Below are positions 1-7,823 of a stretch of DNA of 26,989 nucleotides, in pieces; the stretch's first letter is position 1, and the number at the start of each line of letters is the position of its first letter. The translations under genes were made by a program, and so were the position numbers. Below the pieces are notes generated by a model that was given only the letters and a program-made list of their open reading frames with translations, was not told the DNA's origin and made no database searches. Source of the stretch: Gonapodya sp. JEL0774 (Eukaryota > Monoblepharomycota > Monoblepharidomycetes > Monoblepharidales > Gonapodyaceae); the NCBI GenBank assembly GCA_027604505.1, contig JADIIX010000218.1, positions 1 through 26,989 of the forward strand, read 5' to 3'.

Positions 1-817
1 TGCCCATCCCCGCAACCCCCGTTTCCATCACTCCAGGACACGGATAGTGCCACCTGTTCCGCGGGGTCTCGCAAGCATCCTTCGACGAGAGGCTCGAAAC
101 AAACAGAAAATGCGCATTGCCGAGGTGTGTCGAAGACGCAGAAGTGGAGGCTTCGAGAAGGGTCAGATCGCCCCTCGACAATATTCAGCGCCTGTCTTTA
201 CGCCGCACATTAAGCCGATTTCCCCTGTTGAGGCAATTTCCTCGACTGTTACAGCATTCCACACGACTATCGCTGCTCCAACTGTCAATGTACACCCGAA
301 GCCAGCAACTGCGGAGAAGACTGGAAAGGTGTGTGACCAGAAGGTGGCGGAGAGGCACACTGGAAGTCGCCCAGTGTTCTTGGGAAAGAACCCCAAACTT
401 GTGCGAGTCGCTCAACTCTACCTCTCTTCTCTCAAAACTGTGAGCCTGGCCAAGTTCGAACAGGATTCGAAAATGGAAATCGTCGAAGGAGACTACATTG
501 CTGAAGAAGATTGGTAATTCTTCATGGCGTCAATTTTATGTTTCAAAGGTGAGTTCGTTGGGTGTTACGGTCACTGTGGTATGGGCGGACCAAGAACGTT
601 GCATCGTCTTGTGTTCCTACCCTCGTCCTGGTCTGCCTCTTCTTCGCCGCGTGTGCTCCACAAAAATGGCATTGAATGAGAAGAACCGGCCCACATTTCC
701 CTGAACAAATTACACATCAAAATTGCTACATTTTGGATCCCAATCCGGAGAACCGTCGGCATTCCAGAAAGTAACAAATTAAATCAAGTAAATGGATAAT
801 GTGCATGGGAAACTATG
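1..817 (+). repeat. Left arm of a ~0.8 kb terminal inverted repeat
   Basis: This segment is the reverse complement of 26150-26989. The outermost 49 bases are identical, starting TGCCCATCCCCGCAACCCCC. By hand I count about 20 mismatches in the first 420 bases, only two of them in the outer 180. The right arm also carries a 24-bp insertion (about 26623-26646) that would fall near left position 343. Similarity fades at about 817, after AAACTATG. The arm holds a partial ORF (2-517) and a second shared stretch to about 700. Whether the repeat continues left of base 1 cannot be seen. Confidence 0.93.
2..517 (+). CDS. Partial ORF in left repeat arm, 5' end beyond window
   Basis: The frame is open from base 2 to the TAA at 515-517, about 171 codons, and no start codon is needed inside the window, so the coding region may begin outside it. 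The product is basic near its N-terminal side, with an RREARNKQK stretch and a run of four arginines (CRRRRSGG), followed by a Pro/Thr/Ala-rich middle. I do not recognise the family. The copy in the right arm is open in the same frame, and the 24-bp indel between them keeps the frame (adds eight residues). However, most substitutions between codons 60 and 100 change the amino acid, which does not suggest strong constraint. The left copy keeps a GTGAGT at about 550 that could be a splice donor. The right copy has an extra G there. Confidence 0.4.
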   Translation, partial: AHPRNPRFHHSRTRIVPPVPRGLASILRREARNKQKMRIAEVCRRRRSGGFEKGQIAPRQYSAPVFTPHIKPISPVEAISSTVTAFHTTIAAPTVNVHPKPATAEKTGKVCDQKVAERHTGSRPVFLGKNPKLVRVAQLYLSSLKTVSLAKFEQDSKMEIVEGDYIAEEDW

Positions 818-1478
818 TAATGCATTTATGTAAATGATGACACGCATCTAATTGACTATCTGCTGGCCTTTTATCTTCTGTCCATGTGTGCAACAACAAG
901 CACCGAGCCACTTTCCCACAGCCCAGCCCCTCCATATTCGCTCACTGGACGCTCAACATACTCTATGCATGCTCGCTTGGGGATGAATGGGGGAGGAGCT
1001 CGTGTCAACGCTGGCTGAGTGTCACCTGAAAACTTCTGATGTCAGAATAACATATGATAATATGATAATATGATAATGGTAGTACTGATCATGTCGAGAA
1101 AGCATATCACAATCACACAGTTTACGCGGCTGACAGAACTCTTGAGACTATATTGACGGCAGAGATATCAGTGCTGGAGTTGGACGGTGTGGTCAATTCG
1201 GACCGAACGGTACCAGTCACTCAAAGCGTCCGGGGCACAATCCTCTGGCATTCTCAATACAGGGAATCATAGACGAAATCACATGTTGGATGCATTTCAC
1301 AGGAGGTTACTCAAGTTGCACCCGCCAATTTTGAAACGCTATCCTGTCACATTCCAAGTGCCAATTTGTGCAGTTAAATACATTAATAATTGAGGAATAA
1401 ATGAACAGAGGTCAACTCATTCACTTCCTTGATTACATTGCTTGATGGCATGTTATACGTCATCCGGAGTCGGGGACC
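818..1478. other. Gene-free stretch between left repeat arm and SWP1-like gene
   Basis: I see no convincing coding exon here on either strand. The only ORF (1187-1393) lacks protein-like features. The segment is AT-richer than the genes, holds an octamer tandem repeat at 1052-1077, and supplies the 5' flank of the SWP1-like gene. No clear TATA box or other promoter element can be assigned. Confidence 0.6.
1052..1077. repeat. Short tandem repeat, ATATGATA x3.25
   Basis: Three perfect tandem copies of the octamer ATATGATA plus two bases. It is a simple microsatellite upstream of the SWP1-like gene with no evident function. Confidence 0.9.
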
Positions 1479-1550
1479 ATGACTACTGCAAAACTGCAAA
1501 ACGCCAGCACAACTTCGAGACTTCCTGGAAGCGATTCATTTCACTGCGCC

Positions 1551-3363
1551 ATGAGGCGACCAGCATCTCGACGTCGCCAAGTTGTTCCCATCTATTTCAT
1601 CCTAGTTCTACTGATCTGCGCCCTCATCCTTCCTCGGCTCACGACCGCTTCTGAATCGCCGGTGTCCACTGCGGAAAGTCGAAAGACTACTAGCGAGCCC
1701 GATTTGACAGGGATCGACGTGCTTGGGGAAGATGTCAAGGAAAAAGACGCTGTCCAGATCGTGGAAGGTGCAGTGAGCGTGAATTCAGAATTGGGGGACT
1801 GGTTTGTCAGAAAGTCGTGAGAATCTTGCAACAGAAACTACAACGGAAACGCCTGTCACACCCGCTCCCACACCAACCGACGATGCTTTCATTCAGAAGG
1901 TGATTGCAACAGAGTCTGTTGCGTCTCCTAAGGAGCCTGTCGCTGAAGCGAGTGAGACAACATCTGAGCTCGCACTTTCTGAGAGACCCGAGGTGACCGA
2001 GACTACCGCTTGGCCTCACTTCCTCAGCAAAACCGAAAGTGAAGGAAACCCCAGCACATCCACCTGTTCACAAACCCGTGCCTCAGGAGGAAACTTTGAG
2101 AGTGCTCCCTCACTCACCAGAGTTGGTCGTGACAGAGCTCGCCGCGCAAGTGGTAGCGGAAGACAAAAAGGGCAAAATTCAGAGGTGAGTAGTTGGTGTG
2201 CAAAATTATTCTCGTGGGTCAAGGTGCTGCTGTCGTTGAGTAGATGCCCGATGTGGCACTATCAAATTCCTGGAAGTTGCCACATACTCTTTGAGCACCT
2301 GAGTGCAGTTGCCCATTCTCCCATCTCCGAGCTTAATATTGAACCACTTCTCATAAGGCAATTCATCACCTTTCTGTAGGATCAAGCCTTCCAGTACCTT
2401 GAAGCTGACCGCGGATGGTTCCTCCGTTCTCAAACTGCGATTCTCCTCCGGCGATGCCTCACTTCCCGATAAACCCCTGCTCAATGTACATCAGGCGTTT
2501 GTGGTGTTCAAGGACGCCAAAGGGCAGGAGAACGAGGTGGTGATTGCTGCATCCCGTGGAGACAGTGAAGGGAAATACGTGTTGGACTTGGTGGGTGAAT
2601 GCAAAGAACGCACCGTAGGACGCCTCCACATTTTTTTTCACTGTGATTGTCACAATCATGGTTCCAGGACTTCTCCTCCGATAAAGTCCGCCAGCAGTTC
2701 CATCATCTCTCTTCCACCTACTCTTTTAGCATCCTCCTCGGCTCATTCACGGCCCGCAAGGGCTATTCATGGACCGCAGGTTCCATTGACCTGACTCTTC
2801 CTGAGGGTGGGAACTCCAAGCCCAAGGTCCAACCTGGGCAACCAGACCCCGAAGATTACATGATCAAACCAGAAATCCAGCACGTTTTCAGGCAGCCTGA
2901 GAAGGTACCACCGGTTATTGTATCAGTGTTGGCAATGCTGGCGGTGGTAATTGTGCCATGGGCGTTTTTGCTATGGGCGGTGAGTGGTGGAGTCTTGTCC
3001 TACGCCGTATGGGTCTCTCTCAAACGCAAACCCGTCTTCTGTCACTTCGCGTTTGATCTTGTTTCGTGCCATTGCTGCGGTATGGTGATGTCTTTTAATG
3101 GACTCTTGAATCAGTGGACTTCCCTTCCCATATCCTTCAATGTACCCCCTGCCCTCGCCTTTCCCACTCACGCCTTCTTCGTGGGCACGCTCGGCCTCTT
3201 TTACGTCCTTCTCTGGGCGTACTGGACGGTGCTCAACCTTTTCCAGCTGCTTGCTTACCTCGCGGTACTGGGACCTGTCACGGCGGTCGCGGGCAGGTTG
3301 GCGCTTGCGGAAATAGCAGGGAGGAGGCAAGCGAAGGTTGGGAAGGAAAAGAAGAAGGCATAG
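1551..3363 (+). CDS. SWP1: Oligosaccharyltransferase subunit Swp1 / ribophorin II family
   Basis: Swp1/ribophorin II is a non-catalytic ER-membrane subunit of the complex that N-glycosylates nascent proteins. Exons: 1551-1767, 1811-1951, 2028-2184, 2380-2590, 2668-2979 and 3115-3363, giving 428 aa. The N-terminus has a basic patch (RRPASRRRQ), then a hydrophobic core (VVPIYFILVLLICALILP) typical of a signal sequence. The next ~100 residues are Thr/Glu/Pro-rich. The family-like lumenal part follows: DGSSVLKLRFSS, the HQAFVVFKDAKGQE stretch, then GSFTARKGYSWTAG. The C-terminus has about three membrane segments (PVIVSVLAMLAVVIVPWAFL; ALAFPTHAFFVGTLGLF; LLAYLAVLGPVTAVAG) and a lysine-rich end, KEKKKA. 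An in-frame ATG at 1479 would add 24 residues, but 1551 places the signal sequence at the N-terminus. The first three introns are short or have weak donors, so the N-terminal half is the least certain. The gene converges on the glutaredoxin gene 116 bp away. Confidence 0.85.
2980..3114 (+). other. 135-bp intron that is stop-free and a multiple of three
   Basis: It begins GTGAGT and ends TCAG, and phase is kept on both sides, but the frame stays open through it. Retention would insert 45 residues between the first and second C-terminal membrane segments of the Swp1-like protein. The family-like join (FLLWA to WTSLP) favours removal. Confidence 0.6.
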
Positions 3364-3389
3364 AGAAGGTTGTCCTTTGTGAAAAACTA

Positions 3390-3395
3390 AATAAA
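3390..3395 (+). terminator. Poly(A) signal AATAAA for the SWP1-like gene
   Basis: AATAAA lies 27 bases past the TAG stop at 3361-3363, in the short gap between two convergent genes. Confidence 0.6.
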
Positions 3396-3479
3396 TTGGA
3401 ATGTGCACACATTTATTCATACAACGTTGCAATTGAGCAGCATCATGTAAAGGTCCCAAACTCCCTCCAGAAGAACAGT

Positions 3480-5181
3480 CTAAACAGCCACAGCTTCTTT
3501 TAGCTCCCCTGCTTCCACCATCTCCCGGACCACATCTAATCCCCCCAACAGCTCGCCCTTCACATAACTGCACAACAATTTGTGAGGTGATCCCGGGTGG
3601 TCAGTTGGTGGAAACAATACTCATATTCGGTGTTCGCAGAGCTACTCACAGTTGGGGGAAAGTCGGCCATTTCGAAAATTCTTTAAGACCTTGACGCACT
3701 TCGTCGTCACTGAGGATATCACTGTTACAGCGACGGAGGTCTCACATCAGTCCAGAATGTCCAAATCCTGAACCTCGCGAAGGTAGAACTCACAAACTAT
3801 CGAATTGTACATTTTGCTCCTTCAACAGGCCAACAATAGTCCGACTGAACCCGCACTTCTCTTTTCCGGGACTCCCTTTCATAAACAGCATAACTGGAGA
3901 TCGCGAGACGAGTTTCTTGAGACGCTCCTCAAGCGGCTCCTGCTTGGCGTTCAAGTCCACAAGTTCATCTGCGGGCACCATATTACGGAATTCCCCAGAG
4001 GCCACCAGCTCTTTTAGGATGTCAAGACCACCAACCAGCTCCGAGTTGACGTAGAGTTGGGGATAGGTGGGCCAGTTGGAGAACGTTTTAAGCCCTGGTT
4101 GGAGCACGACCGAAGGTCGCAGTCAATGTGAATTACAGAATTATGTTTGTCTTTGCCGCATCTGTGTGCGAGACTCTCGGTGATCCGAGATACCAGTTCT
4201 CTGCCGTAGAACACCACTTCCCACAATCCCTGCAACATTCACATACCTTGTCGTATTTCGTCATCCGCAAGAATGTTAAAGCTACCGTACTTTACGCCCT
4301 CCTTGTCCAATATTTCAATCACTTGTCTGCTGAATCCGCAACGTGGCTGGCTCGGGGTTCCTTTCATGAACAGCATCACCGGGTGTGCAGAAATGACTTT
4401 GCGAAGTCGTGTTTCGAGAGATTCTCCCGCAGATGCAGCCGGCGCCAGAATGCTTGGTGGTGCGGTCTGCGCGTATTTGGTGGTGGCAGTGGAGACAGAC
4501 TTCGCGTGCTTGGTGATGGAGGCAGTGAGGAGAGCGGCGTCGGCGCCAGAGATACGGTCAAGTTGCTTGGAATCCTGGTGAGCGGACAGTTATGTGTCAT
4601 TCCAGATAGTGACTTAAAAGGAGTCAAAAGAACACGACGACACTGAGTCCGACAATAACGGAACTTTGATGCGTCGTTTCTCATTGGGTCTCCGACTTGG
4701 TCTGCTTTTCTCGGTTACCACCGAACAACGCATGTGGAGGAACAATTTATTTGATGCCGGTCAGTGAAACACTTACTTTGAGGATAATGAAAGTGGGGAC
4801 AGAATCGATCTCAAACTTTTCAGAAACATCTCCTAGCTCTTCTGCTTCAATCTGTGGGTAGAGTTGGGATCACGATACGAAAACAGGTTGGGGTGAAGGG
4901 ATTCGGTGGTACCGTCAGCATCATTCGGCATCCACAGCTTCCCAGCACGTCATCAATCCACTGCTATCTCTCAATCTTTCATTCCTTCAATGCAGACGCA
5001 CCGTCCAGAAATGGACCTGAGGGAATTTCGCGGCGAGTTCCTGGAAGACTTCGTTCATGTTCTTGCACTGAGCTGCCCAGCCAGCCCAGAAATTGAGTGC
5101 CACGACGGCGCCTTTGGGCAGCTGTTTCGACAGCGATTCGAACTGTTCCGGAGTGGTCACGGCGATAGAAGTGGCTGACAT
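3480..5181 (-). CDS. PICOT/Grx3-type monothiol glutaredoxin, Trx-Grx-Grx
   Basis: This family binds a glutathione-ligated Fe-S cluster as a dimer and serves cytosolic and nuclear iron sensing and iron delivery. Exons, in transcript order: 5181-5002, 4851-4777, 4574-4247, 4094-3794, 3721-3650 and 3567-3480, giving 347 aa. Residues 1-95 form a thioredoxin-like domain whose active site reads WAGWAAQC, with only the second cysteine kept (C39), as in PICOT proteins. Two CGFS glutaredoxin domains follow: [12 protein letters not shown] with C164 and [12 protein letters not shown] with C275. Each is followed by a WPT[YF]PQLYV glutathione-binding stretch and a GGLD turn. The linker at about residues 105-135 is Ala/Ser/Thr-rich. 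All five introns are GT-AG. Budding-yeast Grx3 and Grx4 have one Grx domain, so this layout resembles human PICOT (GLRX3). The initiator ATG at 5181 fits the usual N-terminal length. Confidence 0.93.
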
Positions 5182-5448
5182 GGTTGTGGTTTCGTTGGAC
5201 TGTGGTTCTGAGTACGGTTATGTTTGCAGCTCTTGTCTTACAGTTGACGCAATTATTCGCCACCCCTCGTACCGAGCAATGTAAAATGTGACTCTGGCGT
5301 ATATCACTAGCTCAACTCATGTAACTATGAACATTATGGAACCTTGCATAATTGTTGTGTCAACATACGTGGGCCAAATGGTCGGTCTGCCCTTGAGGCC
5401 GAGTCGGAGAGAGATTTTTCAAGCTTAATTTAGCTCGTGTTTATGCCA
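5182..5448. other. 5' flank of glutaredoxin gene, no gene seen
   Basis: This is the presumed promoter of the minus-strand glutaredoxin. I find no supported coding exon. The sequence runs directly into the 14-bp repeat that flanks the putative insertion. Confidence 0.5.
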
Positions 5449-5462
5449 CGTGAGCGGGGTAG
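5449..5462. repeat. 14-bp direct repeat, left copy (candidate target-site duplication)
   Basis: CGTGAGCGGGGTAG occurs here and again, identical, at 5912-5925. The bases on either side differ between the copies. Together they bracket a 449-bp segment whose left part is repeated elsewhere in the window, which is the pattern expected of a duplicated target site. Confidence 0.7.
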
Positions 5463-5470
5463 CAGTGAGA

Positions 5471-5635
5471 TATGACAAATCGAGATCGATTAAATCTTAC
5501 CGTGACACTTTGTTGCAACTGTAATTCAAACATGCGACTGCTGTCGAGTAATCTACACAGTCAGCGTGAGTTACATGTGTATAGGGCACGCCCTGGACGA
5601 ATGCTGAAAGATGAGCCTGCCTCATGTCTATCTTC
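5471..5635 (+). repeat. Dispersed direct repeat, copy 1
   Basis: It is similar over its whole length to 7651-7823 in the same orientation, including a 3' block around CCCTGGACGAATGCTGAAAG and CATGTCTATCTT. On the minus strand both copies share an open frame reading LKIDMRQA[HR]LSAFVQG. The two copies flank the hemerythrin gene. Confidence 0.85.
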
Positions 5636-5680
5636 AGTGCCGTGTTCAACCTCTCCTAGTGTATCTAAATTATACCCCGA

Positions 5681-5899
5681 AAACGCGAAAGTAAACGCCA
5701 AAAGTCGCATATTGCTGGTCTTTGAACTAACGTGATCAATCGACCGTTTGAAGCACCGGTTTCAGCGTTTAATGGCGTTCAATGCTCCTGAACGCCGGTC
5801 ACTCGCATTAAACGCCCGCCGTTCAAAGTCCTTTACTACTAGCGTTTACATGAGGGGGTGCTGTTCAATGCGTTTATGTAGTGGCGTTTAATGCCGTTC
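5681..5899. repeat. Cluster of GGCGTTTAA-like motifs in both orientations
   Basis: About ten matches to (G)GCGTT[TC]A[AC] or its complement occur in about 220 bp: 5681, 5692, 5765, 5774, 5789 (reverse), 5807 (reverse), 5818, 5842, 5869 and 5883. Some are arranged back to back, for example 5765-5783 and 5883-5899 (GGCGTTTAATGCCGTTC). The cluster sits 100-320 bp upstream of the hemerythrin start and inside the putative insertion. It could be transposon subterminal repeats or an operator array. Confidence 0.75.
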
Positions 5900-5911
5900 T
5901 TCATAATGCTG

Positions 5912-5925
5912 CGTGAGCGGGGTAG
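5912..5925. repeat. 14-bp direct repeat, right copy (candidate target-site duplication)
   Basis: Identical to 5449-5462 (CGTGAGCGGGGTAG). It lies 71 bp upstream of the hemerythrin ATG, so the insertion would sit within that gene's promoter or leader. Confidence 0.7.
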
Positions 5926-5996
5926 GGTTATTGGCGGATACATTTATCCATAAAACGTCACAGCATATATTATCGCCCCACAAATCACGCTCTGGT

Positions 5997-7450
5997 ATGC
6001 TGAAGCGCGTCCACCTTCCCCGCTCCCAAACGCACCTTGCCCCCCTCGCTTCGTCCTCCCCTACTCTTGCCATCCGATCCCTGCTTCGTCCTGTGTCCAT
6101 CCTTTCAAACAGCCGCCAAACTTCCCCCACACAGCGACTCCCATCCATACAGTTCTCATCTAAACAATACCAGACTACAATGGCCGCCCAATCGCAACCC
6201 CCGCAGGAGTTTCAGGTGAGATGACAGTTGCAATATGTATATACAAGCCAATGCCAAGAGTTCAACTTATCCTTGCATTTGAACTTTTTCTGTCACAGGT
6301 GATGGTCTTCGCAGGTACGTTCATATGATTTCATGATCGATGACCCATATGAGCTTTCATGACGTCCGTCTCCCTCCGCCTTCTGCTCTTAGTCATGCGA
6401 AACACCCACGAAGGTACCTTTCCTCCTGATCGCACTGACCATGTTTGGTAGCACGCATATATTTCTCGCTTGATTGGTAACATGTTTCCTCTTTTTCTTT
6501 AGGAATTCGGGGCTGGATCGCAGAACTCAAGGAAGCGAGTGCGGCAGAGTTCTCCACCGCTCAAGCCGCAAAGTGCAAGGAGGCACTTGATTCGTTGCTG
6601 TCACTGATCACTGACCACATGAAGCAGGAAGATGAGGCAAGAATGAACGGTACAGTTGCTTCGTTGACACTCATATTCACGCCAATGTCAAACCCAGGTC
6701 TTTTTCGGTGTCCTGGACCGTCACTTTGAAAGCGTGGTTGCCAAGAATAACCTCCGTGACGAGCACACGAACGACTTGGTTGGGCATGCGGTGCGTTTTC
6801 TGTTGCTGGAGTCCTTTGGGAACAAAATGAACAGAGCTCACCGGTATTCACGATTGCGTGCCACTCAAAACCAGAACCTTCGTGCAGCCCTTGATGCTTC
6901 GATTGCAGCCGGAGATTTTGCACAGTTTCGCGCAGCAGTGGATAGCTTTGGTACCGAGCATATTGCTCATCTCGAGGTGTGTTCGTAGAGAGCGCCAACC
7001 GAATTCATCCGCAATCAGCCAACACAATCACTGGCCTATCGCACCCTAAAGCACGAAGAAAAGGTCATGATGCCCCTAACAATGAAGATTCCTGCTCCTC
7101 AACGTGTGGTGAGCCGCCCCTGGTAAACAACTTTTTGGTTGTCGTATGACTCACCCGTTTCAATGGGCACAAAGGGCTGCGTTCACGCTATTTTGACGTC
7201 CACTGCCGAGTCACTCCCCACCCTGGCTGGTCTCTCATCGAGCCAGATTGCCAAGCGCAATCCGTACCCCACGCTGCGCATGCACGTCGCAGCCATGAAA
7301 CGTGCTCTCACGAAGGAGCAATACGCACCTGTGAGGGAGGCTGTCAAATTGGCTGTTGGAGGGGAGAAGTGGGCAATGTTGGAAGGCCATGGGCTGGGTG
7401 GGGATGGCGAGTTTGCACAAGAGAAGGATGGGTCGGGGATGACGTATTAA
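5997..7450 (+). CDS. Hemerythrin (HHE)-domain protein, possible mitochondrial leader
   Basis: HHE-domain proteins bind a non-haem iron (often di-iron) centre and are tied to oxygen, NO or iron handling. Exons: 5997-6215, 6299-6314, 6393-6413, 6503-6636, 6698-6790, 6875-6976, 7052-7108 and 7175-7450, giving 305 aa. Candidate metal ligands are H84 (NTHEG), H124 and E128 (DHMKQEDE), H139, H153 (DEH) and H193/H197/E198 (HLEKHEE). Residues 1-61 are rich in Arg, Ser, Leu and Gln with almost no acidic residues, like a mitochondrial presequence. An in-frame second ATG at 6180 (M62) in a good context (ACAATGGCC) would give a 244-aa form without it. Two exons are only 16 and 21 bp. Intron 4 (6637-6697) seems to use a GC donor, because the nearby GT donor breaks the frame. 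The C-terminal exon (about 90 aa) is outside the HHE core and unrecognised. Confidence 0.82.
6180..6182 (+). promoter_or_regulatory. Alternative in-frame start codon of the hemerythrin gene
   Basis: This ATG lies 61 codons downstream of the first ATG in the same exon. Its context (A at -3, G at +4) is favourable. Its use would omit the presequence-like leader and give MAAQSQPPQEFQ as N-terminus. Confidence 0.5.
6637..6697 (+). other. Likely GC-AG intron in the hemerythrin gene
   Basis: Ending the exon at GAT GAG before GCAAGA and resuming at GTC TTT TTC after CCCAG keeps frame and gives the contiguous HHE motif EDEVFFGVLDRHF. The nearest GT (6650) leaves the wrong phase for this acceptor. 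Confidence 0.55.
6791..6874 (+). other. 84-bp stop-free intron, multiple of three
   Basis: GTGCGT...CCAG, phase 0, with an open frame through it. Retention would add 28 residues between H160 and the following helix of the hemerythrin fold. Family spacing favours splicing. Confidence 0.55.
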
Positions 7451-7644
7451 AATCTCCCGTTTCTCAGAGGAGATATGGATCCGTATGGAGAACAAAAACA
7501 TGGCAATAAAAGTAATCAGTCAGACGCATTACAGTAATCAGAGCCCCAGTGCATCTGGCGGCACCTGCTTCTGCCTGTTGTCTGTTTCTAATTACAAACG
7601 CCAATCCTCTCCACTCAGAATATTGTGCGCTGGTAGAGCGCAAA

Positions 7645-7823
7645 ACATGGTATACGACACATCGAGATTGATATAATCATCTTGCCGTGACAATTTGTTC
7701 CAACTGCAATTCAAACATGGTGACTACTGTCGAATAATTTATGCACTCAGCTTGAGTTACATGTGTATCAAGCATGCCCTGGACGAATGCTGAAAGACGA
7801 GCCTGCCTCATGTCTATCTTTAG
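7645..7823 (+). repeat. Dispersed direct repeat, copy 2 (partial)
   Basis: This is the counterpart of 5471-5635 with scattered substitutions and small indels. It lacks the motif-rich right half of copy 1 and has no obvious flanking duplication, so it looks like a truncated or older copy. Just upstream, at 7627-7641, is a GCGC-TGGTAGA-GCGC hairpin resembling a tRNA D-arm. No full cloverleaf can be built. Confidence 0.8.

Larger units (their letters stand above)
5463..5911. mobile_element. Putative small non-autonomous transposable element (449 bp)
   Basis: The segment lies exactly between two identical 14-bp direct repeats. It starts CAGTGAGATATG and ends TTCATAATGCTG, so its termini share only CAG/CTG as an inverted match. 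Bases 5471-5635 are clearly similar to 7651-7823, so this sequence exists in more than one copy. The right half (5681-5899) is packed with GCGTTTAA/GGCGTTCAA motifs in both orientations, like the subterminal transposase-binding repeats of some DNA transposons. There is no room for a transposase. A 14-bp duplication is longer than usual for common cut-and-paste superfamilies and also fits a retroposed (SINE-like) insertion. The family is not identified. Confidence 0.55.

Noticed and set aside
2971-3573. 200-codon minus-strand ORF between SWP1-like and glutaredoxin genes
   Set aside because: It overlaps well-supported exons of both genes, and its sequence has no recognisable features.
7627-7680. 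tRNA gene suggested by the GCGC-TGGTAGA-GCGC hairpin
   Set aside because: Only a D-arm-like hairpin is present; there is no acceptor stem, anticodon arm or matching T-arm. A tRNA-derived repeat head remains possible but unproven.
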